64,000 nt of DNA. It comes from Fasciola hepatica (taxonomy: Eukaryota; Platyhelminthes; Trematoda; Plagiorchiida; Fasciolidae). The translations under genes and the position numbers were made by a program. Under the pieces are notes generated by a model. It ran no database searches and had not been told where the DNA came from. It saw nothing but the letters and a program-made list of their open reading frames with translations. The stretch spans positions 1,839,501 to 1,903,500 of the forward strand of contig CANUEZ040000207.1 of NCBI GenBank assembly GCA_948099385.1, in the 5' to 3' direction. The first letter of the stretch is position 1, and the number at the start of each line of letters is the position of its first letter. Shown here piece by piece: positions 1 to 11,603 of this stretch.

Positions 1-1686
1 TGCTAAGTGTGACAACTGTGCTTCTCCCGGCGCACGATTATGAGACGGTTCTCCTAGCCAAAGATGGCTGTGATTTGGCGAAGAATCATTTCATTCCGTT
101 AGAAGTGGTGAGTTTACAAAACAACCATATGACTATTCGCGTGGAACATGGTCTGATATACCCAGCCGATTGCTATTCTTTGGATAAGACGTTTTTTGTA
201 CACGTTCATCATATTGTGGAAGAATAAATGGGTCTTGTTACCAACTGACTAACCATAATGATAAACAAAACCCAAGATAAAAGCCATCTGGAAAAACTCA
301 GAAGTAGGCTCATATTGTGAAGAGTAAGTCTACGATCAAGCGTTTTAAATATGCAGTTGGAATATGAAACTGTTTTCATTCGTCACTTTCCATCAAATTC
401 GAAGGCCAAATCGAAATATTTCATCGCCGTATATTTAAAACCCTACATCTTCCCACACACATACATGCACATGCACAGTCAAGCACACAAAGTTCCGCCA
501 TCATTGTTATGAAAAATTAGCTTCATTTTTGGTTTTCAAGAGCATCTCATGAGTAGTTCAAAGAATATGAAAGCTGTACTTTCGATACAGGGACGCGTGA
601 CCCTCTTATTCCATACACGGCTACTTTGCTCAAGTAAGCGATCTGTTGAGCTCCTGTCAAACATCATTGTGGATTCAGCTTAATTACGTCAACACATTTT
701 TGACTAATTCTACTGCTCTCTTCAAGCATTTGGAATATGCAATGAAAGTTCATTACTTTGTCTATTTCACTGTTGCTGTTATCCATTATGCGGTACCCTG
801 TCACTCAAAAGATGTAAAAACTTGCATGTTGTGAATGCTCAACTACAGTAGTAAATTGTTCCGCATGATATTGTCAAGGTTCAACCCTCATTTCCAAGTC
901 AAATTATGTAAATCTGGCTGTTCATATTCAGCTTTTCCATTATTATTTCTCTAAGCCCATCCGAACGTATAAAACGTTCTTCAGGACTATGGCCTTCAGG
1001 AGGGAAAACAACAAGGTCTCATCCTGAATTTGTAGACTGCGACCAAGTAATCAACGATCACGTTATTCATCTTCGTTATTAATCAAGCGACAAGTACTGC
1101 TTCGTTTTGCTTCCACACACTTATCAGCGCCCTCCAGCAAGCCCACACTTTCAGTAAATGAGAGTGTTTATTGTCTTGAGTTCATCTGAAACAACCCTCC
1201 TTACCGTTTTTGAGATACAGCAAAATGATAATACGGGTTTGGCTGCCAACCATGACCATTAAATTCAAAACTATACATCACCAGCTACAGTGCCTTCATC
1301 AGTTGAAGGAGGGTCTAGAGAGTGTGTGTCTGTTTGTCTCGTCGTTATTAGTTACCCATCTTACGGGTCTAGCGGCGGTTATTTTAGTCTGCAGTCTAAC
1401 TTTGTGATCGGAAAGCGAGATGAAAGCGAGAAGGAGATCAAACGGAATGCGAGATGGAAGGCAAAATGTCATAACGGGCGTCTCCAACTATTGCTTCATG
1501 ATGAGGGTGGTTTTACATCTTTTTGTGTGAGATCGCTAATTAGTAGTTTCAGAGAATCCTCCACAAATGGCTAACCTCCCGAGTGACTTCCAGTGTCCCT
1601 CTGAAAGCTACTAGAGACCCATTCTGAAAGTTCCTTGTGAGATCCGGATGGCCCACGCCACCGCCCAACTATTCCTACTTTTTGTT
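1..1686. other. No recognised gene (left arm; mirror 39962-41647)
   Basis: Only short open frames on both strands, all repeated in the right arm. No domain, splice-consistent exon chain or repeat unit recognised. Stretches around 430-500 are rich in CA. Confidence 0.5.
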
Positions 1687-1917
1687 TCATTGAGTATCGG
1701 TTCTGAGTACCGGAATTGCATCGTAAACCAGATACCCTAAATTCCGTGCAAATGCGCTGAACAGCTCTCCGGGTATTGATATTCGTGCCTGAAAGTGGAG
1801 ATGAATCGTCGCTGCATATGGCTCCTCACTGAGCCAACAGCGTAGGCGTATGGATTTATCTGCATTGGCCCCCTCGTTTAAACCTTTTGGTAAGAACTGG
1901 TTATTTGAATAAGACAC
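1687..1917 (-). pseudogene. Gag-like fragment (left arm)
   Basis: The minus-strand frame contains LSEEPYAATIHLHFQARISI and then PGELFSAFARNLGYLVYDAI, resembling the F-xR-xxPGESxxxFxxxLRxLAxxAYP region of gypsy gag proteins. No zinc knuckle or other domain was found beside it. The right-arm copy is 39731-39961 (+), with a Val to Lys difference near the end, and a third piece is at 45464-45646 (+). Confidence 0.4.
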
Positions 1918-4900
1918 TGTACTTTGACAACCCCACCTTTATCCGGGAATCCGGAAACATTCTTCGAGAGGATGGTGACTGATCACCGATTTCAGCAGAT
2001 GCTCTAGTATTTAAATCAAAGATGGTTTTAGTGCTCCAAATCACTATTCGTGCAAGTGGATTTTGGAGTGGCTATCTAAGACCGAATTGGATCATAAGAT
2101 ACCCATGGTACCTATCGATTTTCAAGATAGGGCAGTGGGATATTCCCTCGCTGACTACTCAAGAATTAAGAGGTAGTCGCATAGAAGCAGTGAATTTAGT
2201 TCAAGCTGAGTGGTTTTACCGAAGAACTGGAATAGTTGGGTGACCAAAGTCATTTTTGAAAAGCTCATGCTAAACTGCACAAAAGAACTCTAGGATTTCC
2301 CCAGTATAGAACGAAAAGATTTCTCGCGAATCGTGAAATTCAATGGTATTTGAGGATCCCCGATTCTACTCACTGGAATGGTCTGTGTGAACTTTTGATC
2401 CGGTCTATGTCAAGGATTGTCCGTACGATACCAGATGGCAGAAGTACGACAGAAGACGTTAAAATTTGGAATCACTGACCTCAAACGAATATTTGTCCTT
2501 CATTCTGCTTGAAGTGTAAACTCGGTATTATTTTACACATTTGCTCAGAAGATGTGTGAGACCTCCAAACATCTTATAATAGAGTGGCTAGGGTCTTAAG
2601 AGTGAACATAGGACTATTGGTGTGTGGTGTTTGCCTACAGCCTACTGAATAAGTCAGTAGTAGACTGCACAAAACACAAGTATGGACAGTAATGGAGCAA
2701 TCATGTACGTGATTACGTCGCACAGATTGGCGGAAAAGATGAGAAAGAGCATACAAACCACATGAGTACATCCTTCGATCGGATTCAAACTGATCTCAGT
2801 TGGAGTAAACCATCGTTGTGAAAACGAGCTCTGTTGTTACATTTGATTAGTTTTGGTGACGTCTGAAGGCGTAATTCCTGAAAGTCAGCCCACTCAACGT
2901 CACGTTCAAAACACTGGAAATAATCGGGATACTATGCGATCTCATTTCTTGCTCAATCGGTACACTGAAAGTGTTGTATTCGGTTAAATTCACGCTCACG
3001 AAGCAGACTACCAATCAGTGTTCCTCCCGTGCATGGACACTTACCCACAAATCTTTCCCTTTATCGACTGATCTTATTTGTTTTCGTGTGTGAGCATGTG
3101 TACCTCAGCTCTTTCACTCGCTTGCTTGCTCGTGGCTTATGCGTTGGTTGTAGCTTGGTTGGTTGTATTTACAACATAAGGCATAGGATTAGAATGAGGA
3201 AATGTTTGAAGAGGACGAAGTAGGTGAATTGAGCATTACATGGAGTTGCTTACTAGAAGGTTGAGGTGGGGGTGACAAATAGCTAAGTCTACTTTTAAAA
3301 CTTTGCACCTCGTATCAGTAAGGAAATATGGTAAAATCGGGATGAATGGAGGGAATAATTTGTTTGTCGAAAGCTAACTGTTGATATGTTTGGGCTGAAG
3401 TGTTTTATGTGCAGGGTTGGGAATTTCCCTTCGAAGCGGTGTCCTATCTTCAGCTAATTCAATTGTTTCATTGCAAATGACCGATGATAGGGTACGCTCC
3501 TGAACACAATTCCATAGTTATGGCCACATTTTGAAAGTAAAACAGAATCGGGCATGTGCTTTCTCACCTTATTTTATGCAGAGACATAGAATATTTGCCA
3601 TTCTCCAATCGTTCAGTAAATTATCCTCAATGTGAAAGACTCAGGCACGACATGAGAAGCTCAGAGCTAATGGTCCTCGGGAAGCCGAACGAATGAAGCG
3701 CCGGACTGCATTCGGACTGTTTGTGGAAGGGTTTCCGGTCATTTCCAAGTTGGTCATGAGGAGGCTGAATTTGGCCAATTAAATCAAGTCGACACTTTTG
3801 TGTCCTATTATCCGGGCTATATTACTAGTCTGACTAAATGTGTCTACTAGTGCCACAGATCGATGGTCGATTGCGATAAAAGACTAGACAGCATTTTTAC
3901 ACTCACAGACTGAAGGGTGGATGATCTTTACTTTCGAGCTATGAATCCTATCTCGACGCGTATTCAATGGAGGAAGAATCAGCTGCAGGTCGAGAAACGC
4001 GGTTCGCGAGTGTACCGAGTGAGTAACACGATATGCCTACTAGTTCATTAACTTACCAACTGATATGGAGTATTGGCAGAAAGCGAATGCAAATGAAAAC
4101 AGTCACAAGATTCTGACAATTACCAATATATTCAGATCTAGATGGCGGCAACCAATTATTGGAGATAAATAAAGAAAATAATTAATAAAACAAGATAATC
4201 TGGAACATTGTGAGATCCACTTAACGCATACCATATTAACTCCTAATCAATGAAGATTTTATGCACTGAAATTAAATCGAATAAACCTTTTACTATTGAA
4301 GATGAAATGAGAGCAAATTCAGTTGGCACTCTTCTTGGCTACATATTTGGACTGCTGGCTTTATCTCACTTACCCGTGACTAGCTACCTATATATTTCAA
4401 ACCACTTATAGGTGTGTTCCTACACAGTCTTCGTTTAGCGTTGGTGTGAAACGTGGAACCCTTGATCCACCAGAAATATCGGTTGAGTTTGTTAATTCGT
4501 TTCATCTATTTTCAACTTTCATAGACACATGTTGGTGAGTAGTGTGCAAGCTGCGTCTGACTACCTATCCTGCTTTGTGCATTCAACATTGATTTGCCAA
4601 CTAACAAGCATTTAGGTAACAGGTTGCCAGATTAGGTCTCCCATGGATGTTCAAGGTATTTTTTCCACACTGTTCATCAACTTTGCTTGTTTTACAAAAC
4701 TAATTACATTCGATACCAATAACCTTCCAGTTTCCTAGATAAGTACTTCCAAATTGTACTTCAAATTCGGTTGTTGTAAATGCTTTATTCTAAGTCAGGA
4801 TTGTCATTCCTATTGTATGTGTCGCACAGCATTTCACAGATAACTCGCTCGCCTATTTATCTACAGAGATGGATTCCCTCCGTAGTATATGCTGCCTGTT

Positions 4901-5329
4901 ATTGCCAACGTCATCCTAGCAAAGCTGAGAACACTTTAGTGCAGTCTATAATCAAAGACTGTGATGAGTTTGATCGTTCGCAAAAGTTGAACATTTTCCT
5001 ACCAGTATTTTGGGCTTATTCTCTCCACCATCTGTTCTGATACTGGAATTTGCATACAATACACTTGCATACACTATATGGAACTCGGTGGGCACGAGGT
5101 TTCTATTACCTCAAGCTTGACCACACATTTGAGTTTTCGCAGCCAACAAGCGCTCGACTTGTTTCTGTTTCGTTTCAGCTGTGATCGTTTTCTCGTATTT
5201 GTCATGTGTTCTTTGTTGGTAAAACTCTTATCTAAATTCCTTTGTAGCATCTGGTAGCGGAATTGGATGTAGCTTGTTCAATTGATGAAGACGATTTCAA
5301 TACTTATTCACTTCGATGCGCAAGGGAAG
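1918..5329. other. No recognised gene (left arm; mirror 36319-39730)
   Basis: Frames are under 90 codons and none resembles a known family. Part of this interval (1735-3290) is present a third time at 44091-45646 with almost no change, which shows recent copying rather than gene function. Confidence 0.5.
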
Positions 5330-5649
5330 TGTTGCCTGGTTTCAGCAGCTTTTGCATCAATAGAAAGACTAAACCTCATCTGATTTACTCGTTATCCGTT
5401 GATCCCCACTTATCCGCTATCACGAATAATCACACGCACACACCCCACATTTGACTGCACCATTCATCGAATCACATCTCACTACTTACCAAAAGGACCC
5501 GATTGGCTGTCTCGATTGCACGTTCAGTGTTTGCATGCTCAGTGTTCACAACTTGCTTACTCATGCGTTATGAAGAGAATTTTCTGCTTGATCTGTTTCA
5601 AACTAGTATCAAATACAACAACTGGCGTCCTGGCTTCCAAACATGAGTT
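5330..5649 (+). repeat. Putative 5' LTR of gypsy element 1
   Basis: It is a direct repeat of 9005-9317, sharing long blocks such as the stretch around atttgactgcaccattcatc and the end around actggcgtcctggctt. The two copies differ at many positions, implying an old insertion. Ends were set where similarity stops, so they are approximate to a few bases. No clear target-site duplication was found. Confidence 0.7.
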
Positions 5650-6043
5650 AGGGAATCATGCCACCCCCGCCGTTTTGACCGAACAGTGGGTTCACCTGAG
5701 GCGTGTCCAACCTTGTGGTGTCGAATTTTTATACATATCAGTGAAAACGTTAGCATCAGTTAGATTCTAACGTCCGGCGAAACAATACGTTGGATTATCT
5801 GCGTGAAACGATAATAGATGCCGAGATTTTCTATTTCAAGCTTCAAAAATGCTTCATTTTAGCACAGATTGACAGCATAAAGATACCGAAGTACTGCTAT
5901 GGTATTGTTGGTGGTATACCAACAAATATGGACACGTCTATTGTGAAAAAAACTGATCATGTTGGTCAATTTTAAAGCACCTTGCGTATAAATTTGGGTA
6001 AAGTTGCACTTGAAATAGTATTCGCTCGATTTTATGTCATCCA

Positions 6044-6790
6044 TTGGCAGAGAATTCGTCACTAACCCATTCGCAGTTCGATTGTGTATATTTACATTGG
6101 TATCCTGATTTATGGAGGAAATTACCCGAATCAATTTTTGGCTGTAACAACTGTGTAAACCCTTCATCAGTCGAACTTGACGAAGAAGAAAAGCCGAAGC
6201 TATTCCTTCACTCAGTCGGAGACGAAAGACAACACAAATTTGATGACTTGAAACTGTACACGAGTCCCTCACTAAATTCAGCCACTGAGGCTTTTCATCC
6301 ACTTGTCGTTTCTGAGATAACCATCTTCAAACCAGATTCCGGTTTTAGCGCTTGTCTCGAGAAACCGCAAATACTTGAAGCATTAGGTATTACGTTTCCT
6401 TGTAAGAATAGGGTATTAAGACTATTTTAACAATTCACAGAAGTTAATCGAAGGCTTCGTGCTCTTTGAACAATTCATTGCTGGAGTCGATGACTATCGT
6501 ATACGGAAAGCATTTTTGGAGATGCTGGAAAATAATCGCTGGATAAAACTTGTAAGCTTCTCTGTATGGAGGTATAAATTTCTAATCAATTAGAAGAGTT
6601 TCGTCGTTCGATTGGACATAAAACTAGAGTAAATTGTCCTCCGTGTAGAAAAGTAGCGAAACAAAAATACCACTTGTGTGCTGCTCGTGCCGAGGAACGG
6701 AAAATTTGTGACAAGTTTGGTCACTTCACTCCCGTGTGCAGACTACAGAATGCATCCATCATTTGTAGCGAACCATACATGACAGACAGA
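6044..6790 (+). pseudogene. Gag remnant of gypsy element 1
   Basis: The first frame (to 6430) contains KLFLHSVGDE, a typical motif of flatworm Ty3/gypsy gag. After frame changes the sequence reads EQFIAGVDDYRIR and then ends with a zinc-knuckle-like CDKFGHFTPVC, in which the first knuckle cysteine has been lost. Gag would form the particle and bind RNA. At least two frameshifts and internal stops make it nonfunctional. Right-arm mirror: complement of 34858-35604. Confidence 0.65.
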
Positions 6791-6871
6791 TTATCTGATC
6801 AACAACAGGATCATTAGCATGTATTTCACCTTACTCGTCGTATTTGGGCCCACTCAGTATGTGCGTCACAA

Positions 6872-7063
6872 GTGGATGAACCGAAACTGCCGCGTTTAGA
6901 TGTCCGCAGCATTATTCTTGACACGCGGTACTTTAACATTTCGCTACCAATGGAATTAAATTCCACATCTACCGTAACTGTTGCACAATCTGCATTCTCT
7001 GAGCAGAATCTTTCTTCCTATTACCTGTATCCCTCTCTCCCGACAACATGCACGAAATGCTAA
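6872..7063 (+). pseudogene. Aspartic protease remnant of gypsy element 1
   Basis: The frame reads KLPRLDVRS and then LPMELNSTSTVTVAQSAF, which aligns with the usual MELDTGA region of gypsy proteases. The catalytic Asp-Thr-Gly has become Asn-Ser-Thr, so the active site is destroyed. It lies directly after gag, as expected. Right-arm mirror: complement of 34585-34776. Confidence 0.45.
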
Positions 7064-7309
7064 TCACCCTATCATATTTCTACTCCGATTATTTTGGTTC
7101 GAACCACTTACGGTGACCAGGTTTGGCATATCGGTGCTTCAACTCACTGCTGTAACAAAAAAAAACATGAAATGTAAGCATGAGAAAGATGATTTGATGT
7201 ATCCCGGAAAACATTCCTACTACTTCTCTGACTTCAGAGGTTTTATTTCAGTACAAGCTTCTCGAAATGTGACTAAGTTCTGCTCTTTCAGCCTCACAGG
7301 TATTCATGG

Positions 7310-7675
7310 TTCATGGTCCTAATGGTGTGCTTGATACTGTGGTTTACCTCGACGATACTTGTGCGTTGCAAGCATTTAATCCCCGACTTGATAATAGGAA
7401 ATGCACATTCGTTTGTGGACAAGTGCAGATTTTGGGGCACATCATACCAGTTTGACCTGTCAAACCGAGCCAGGAAATCTGAAGAGTCATAACTGATGAC
7501 CCAAATCGTGCTTATGCCAAACAAATGAAAATCTCCCCTTGTATGTGCACCCGTGACTTATATAAGGTGCCGCAGTTCACTTCAGTCGATGGGCCGTTAC
7601 GATCCCTCACCAAATTTGAAGTTTAATTCACCTGGGGCTTTGAACAGAGAAAAACGTTCACCACATCAAGGGAGG
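7310..7675 (+). pseudogene. Reverse transcriptase remnant of gypsy element 1
   Basis: The sequence contains VVYLDDTC (palm Y/F-x-D-D block), then KCTFVCGQVQILGHII (the KC-F---VQFLGH block of Ty3/gypsy RT) and, after a frameshift, DDPNRAYAKQMK followed by VDGPL and TWGFEQRKTF, the RT/RNase H connection. Fingers and most of RNase H are missing. Right-arm mirror: complement of 33973-34338. The better-preserved third copy is at about 45770-46130. Confidence 0.75.
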
Positions 7676-8039
7676 GGGTGTTAGGAAACAATTGTGTGGT
7701 GGACTTTGCCTAAACTATCGAAATCTGAGTTGAAATACTTTGTTAAGTCAAAGGCAGCTCTATTGGGTCAACGGGTCCTCGTCCATTACGGATAAAACCG
7801 CTGAATTGCGATCTTCTAATAATATATCGATCTGGATGTCAAAACTAGCCAGCTGAACGTTTTCACGACTACCTTCAGACGCATTTGATCTGGCAAATAA
7901 AACAAATGATCGGATAAGAGTATCTGCCCTACAGGCAAACTAATTCAGGATAGTGATCGAAGATGATCTGTGAATCAAAAACCAAAATGTTCTCCAATTC
8001 AGTGGATAATGCATTACCACCATGATTTTTGACCTTCAA

Positions 8040-8940
8040 GTAACTATGTACCATGTGAGTTGTATGTGTTTTATTCTACGACTAATGGACTTGTTGTTGT
8101 TGATGGATGTGTAACACGTGGCAATATTCACGTTGTTCCCATGAGACCATGAGTCAAGACTGCTAATAATATCACAAGGCCCTTGAGAAACGCACCCATT
8201 CAACAACGAAACCTGCTCGCACCTACGTGCTTTTGTAACGAGTCGTCTGAAGCCTAGTTAGGAGATGACATGACTACAACTCCCGGGATTCGAGAGTCTG
8301 AGTATATGTTCAACAGGAATGGGCTAGTCGAGGAAGCTGTAATCTACGATGGTCTTCATTTCACCAGTCAAGAGTTTCTAACAGGAAGATGCACCGCCGA
8401 ACTGTTCCGTATGACTGGACTGCCAGTGGCATAGTCGAGAGTCTTACCTGTCCATAAGGAAGGGTATTTAAACCAGCTAACTAGAAGGTGTATTTGGTAG
8501 GACTCGGTTATTAAAGCACTGTTTACATTCAAAACTATCCCATACGCAGTCACTGATAAGACAGCTTCACATTCAATATTCGGTTACCAATCTAGACTCA
8601 GCTGCATGCTTTGACTCAGCTGCCCGTCATGGCGATAGATTTGTCCAAACGGTGGCTATCATCTAATCAAAGGAAATACAGGAGGGAGGCCCCAGTGTTC
8701 ACCTCAGGGGGCAACATGTGTTTACAAAACTACACTATCCAGGAAATTCTATCTAAACTATCTCCACCATGCAACATTATAAAGTATGCCATCCTGGAAC
8801 TTATCTATCTGAAGACGGAGGCAAAGTCAAATAAAGTCAGCCAAACAAGGTGACAAATCTCGGGAACCTGTTGATTATCATGAAACGAGAAGTCCGGTGT
8901 CTGTACCCGGTACATCAGGGGACGAATAACTAAATGGTCA
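8040..8940 (+). pseudogene. Integrase remnant of gypsy element 1
   Basis: Reading across frames, the region has an H2C2-upstream motif like VVDGCVTRGNIHVV (near 8090-8150), a core piece with FTSQEF (near 8355) and then LFTFKTIPYAVTDKTASHSI followed by FGYQSR, matching the YRTTPH--TGKTPAELLFGR block of gypsy integrases. Numerous stops are present. Right-arm mirror: complement of 32708-33608. Third copy: about 46590-47660. Confidence 0.7.
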
Positions 8941-9004
8941 ACTCAAGCTTCGAAGTCAGTTATCCGTTATTGTTTGTGAATGTAACTTTGGAGGAGAAAA
9001 TTGG

Positions 9005-9317
9005 TGATGTCTGGCTTCATCGGTTTTTGCATCAATAACAGAATAATCTGATTTACTCACTAGCTATTGATTAACACTTATCTGCTATCAAGATTATTCA
9101 CACGCGCACATCCTACATTTGACTGCACCATTCATCGAATCACATCTCGCTACTCATCGAAAGGCCTCGCTTGGCTGTCTCAAGTGCACGTTCAGTGTTT
9201 GCTTGCTCAGTGTACAAAACTTGCTTACTTATGTGGTATGAAGAGAATTCTCTGATTGGTCTGTTTCAAACTAGTATCAAATACAAAAACTGGCGTCCTG
9301 GCTTACAAATATGAGTT
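9005..9317 (+). repeat. Putative 3' LTR of gypsy element 1
   Basis: Direct repeat of 5330-5649, located just after the integrase C-terminal region. The mirrored right-arm pair is at 32329-32641 and 35999-36318. The third copy has only a shortened trace near 47700-47760. Confidence 0.7.
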
Positions 9318-10524
9318 CTCGGTGTGCTGTTTTCCAATTTTCATTTGTCTTCCGTTAATTACCCACCTTCCACCCTCATCCCCATAGCTAGAAGTCCATG
9401 ACACCGGACGGAATCAGTCAGGATAAGACGGTCCGCATCTGAGAGGAGCGATCAACTTCAGTATAAAGATGATCCAAGCATAGGTGCCATTCGTCTTGCT
9501 TTCCACAAGTTCTCATTGAGTTATATTTTGCTGAAGAATAATAGGAGCACCCACAAACACTTGGAAGCCGTTGTCTGGACTGAACTCGATCTTACCGCAG
9601 TTTCACCTGGATTAACCGAGGAAAAGAATGACATCTATCTAGATTTCTCCCTAGTTCACATTCCCTGCAACATATATTATATTTTGTATACACCGATATC
9701 CGTCAGTGTTGTAGAGGTGTGTGGCCCATCCAAACGTAAAATAAGTTACTAAGGAGCTGGGACACCAACGTTTGCAACATAACGATTATTGAATATCTCT
9801 ATGAGCCACTTGCAACGAAACTCACAAACAAGTATACTGTAGACTATGAGGTCCTGAGAAAAGCAGGCGTGAGACCGAAGGGAAAAAGCCTCGACGTCAA
9901 CGTTCTGACCGACTGGTGTCACGCCATAGTTATAGCTCCGAAATGCTTCTTGCAGTCACAAGTTAGATCCGAACAATCCAAATAATGATCGCATTCCCAC
10001 ACGTGAGCGAGTATACTCAGATATTTGATAGGAATATTCGTTGTTCATCACGTCATTGTTTTAGCGGTAGAGAGCAATTATTATTATGGATATCGACTCA
10101 AACAGTATCTCAGACGTTCATCGAGTAAAACAAGAAAATGTGTCAGGTAAGGAGAAAATCAGAAGGAATGAAAGGATTATACTGGGAAACACGTAGCACT
10201 TCCATCAAGAAGCAGGACATCAAAATAGCGGTATCATAAATTACCTAGAGGGGTGAACACTTCTGACATGAGTCCAAATAAAGTAGATGGTTGTCTGTAA
10301 CCAGACAGTACGACAGTACGACTTCATGTTCTTCAGGTTCAACTTCCTGTTGTGCTGCTCACCATTCAGGTGGCTCTATTTCTAGTTCTTCAAGATACAT
10401 CCTTCATTCGGAATTACTAGTTCCATCGAAAACAGAGCGGTGAACACATTTTTCATGTGATTTGTTATTTGCAAATAAATCCTAAACGTGTTGTTACACA
10501 GGTTTTTGCACAGTTCCCCTGAAC

Positions 10525-10810
10525 AATACGTGGGCGAGGTAAGAAAACTTCAAATATTTTGGTCTCCAGAGGGATAACTACATCCGCGAGTTGTTCAACT
10601 TGGACTACTTCAATCGTGATCCCATTGAAAACGGGTGGAATGTTTCCTGGAGTTTTCAGCAACTACAGTTTTATCTTGAACAAAGTTCCGAAGCAGTTAG
10701 TTTGCTGAATTCTACAGTCAGAGTCTATTTTAAACCAGGTTCATTACTCTAAATTCCTCTTAAAACTTGATTTCGAAAATGCATTTTCGCACATTCAACT
10801 TTATGAATAA
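10525..10810 (+). pseudogene. Ty3/gypsy RT N-terminal remnant (element 2, left arm)
   Basis: The frame contains SRGITTSASCSTWTTSIVIP, then NYSFILNKV and KLDFENAFSHIQL, matching the RT region with GVITPVSSSAWATPIVVV, LNKV and the first catalytic Asp block (KLDLxDAYLQI). It is followed by the TAG microsatellite and then an integrase piece, so it represents a second gypsy element. Right-arm mirror: complement of 30894-31179. Third copy: 48880-49150, where the alignment to gypsy RT is cleaner. Confidence 0.65.
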
Positions 10811-10885
10811 CCCCATGAACTCACTTAGATTATTTATTTGATTCCCATGGTTTTTGTCCTGAACTCAACAGTTTCCTTATCTAAT

Positions 10886-10924
10886 GGTAGAAGTGATGAT
10901 AGTATTAGTAGTCGTAGTAGTAGC

Positions 10925-11003
<79 letters not shown>

Positions 11004-11030
11004 GTGGTAGTAGTAGTAGTAGTAGTAGTG

Positions 11031-11064
<34 letters not shown>

Positions 11065-11067
11065 TAT

Positions 11068-11127
<60 letters not shown>

Positions 11128-11181
11128 CGGTAATAGTGTTAGTGGTAGTTTTATTGGAAGTACTATTGGTAGTGGTAGTGT
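10886..11181 (+). repeat. (TAG)n microsatellite, left arm
   Basis: About 295 bases of TAG repeats with TTAG and TGG interruptions, lying between the RT and integrase fragments of gypsy element 2. It gives rise to spurious poly-Ser, poly-Val, poly-Leu and poly-Thr frames on both strands. Confidence 0.95.
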
Positions 11182-11239
11182 TATGATCTTCAATATGCGC
11201 CTGGCTAACGGGTTTACTGTGTTTCATTCTCGGATAGGC

Positions 11240-11603
11240 ATTGCATATTGACCATTACTGATTCATGCTCTTGTTGGCTAGAGGTCTATTACTTTAGCAC
11301 TCGATCTAATGCTTGTACTATTATGTCTCTCTCAGTAAGACTTGCAGTCGGGATGGCGTTCCATGGGCAGTCATTACCGATAATGGAATTTATTCACCAG
11401 TCGAGATATTGACCGATTGAGTGGAACCATGCGGTTCTTGCCAAGTGTTGACTCCATTGAGGCATCCACAATCGAATGGAGCAGATGAGGATTTCGTTGG
11501 AACATTGAACGAAGCAGTTGTTTTTGCATGCTCCAAAATGTTTGGCGAGCCAAACCTAACCGCTGACAATTTCCCAATGCAATATCTCAACGCTACCTAT
11601 TAA
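11240..11603 (+). pseudogene. Ty3/gypsy integrase core remnant (element 2, left arm)
   Basis: One frame reads LTITDSCSCWLEVYYFST (first catalytic Asp region). After a frameshift come GVPWAVITDNG (second Asp) and RHPQSNGADEDFVGTLNEA (the HPQSNG-AE-FV block with the third acidic residue). All three catalytic acidic positions can be recognised, but a frameshift and stop separate them. Right-arm mirror: complement of 30216-30579, with Pro-His to Pro-Asn and Val to Gly changes in the overlapping opposite-strand frame. Confidence 0.75.

Larger units (their letters stand above)
5330..9317 (+). mobile_element. Decayed Ty3/gypsy LTR retrotransposon (element 1, left arm)
   Basis: Two direct repeats of about 315 bp (5330-5649 and 9005-9317) flank remnants, in the expected order, of gag (6044-6790), protease (6872-7063), RT (about 7310-7675) and integrase (about 8040-8940). 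The internal region is shorter than an active gypsy element, with RT fingers and most of RNase H missing, and every domain has stops or frameshifts. The element is inactive. The same element with the same damage is in the right arm, so it inserted and decayed before the duplication. Confidence 0.8.

Noticed and set aside
9..227. A 72-codon frame at the window start, mirrored at 41421-41651
   Set aside because: No recognisable domain or splice context. Conservation between arms only reflects recent duplication.
3029..3223. A frame with identical copies at 38425-38619 and 44158-44352
   Set aside because: Three identical copies are explained by segmental duplication of 1.5 kb. The surrounding noncoding sequence is equally identical, so there is no sign of protein selection.
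6380..6600. Short introns in gag (GTATT or GTAAG to CACAG, and GTAAGC to AATTAG)
   Set aside because: The splice-like signals do not restore the reading frame when joined, so frameshifts in a dead element are more likely than a domesticated, intron-containing gag gene.
7085..7165. Copia-like protease motif (VWHIGASTHCC)
   Set aside because: It resembles the W-xDSGAS-H block of copia, but the RT and integrase motifs around it are Ty3/gypsy, and a better protease match lies at 6925-6990.
10834..11251. Overlapping long poly-Ser, poly-Leu, poly-Val and poly-Thr frames on both strands (also 30564-30812 and 25379-25684)
   Set aside because: They are translations of a TAG/CTA trinucleotide array in several frames, without flanking domains.
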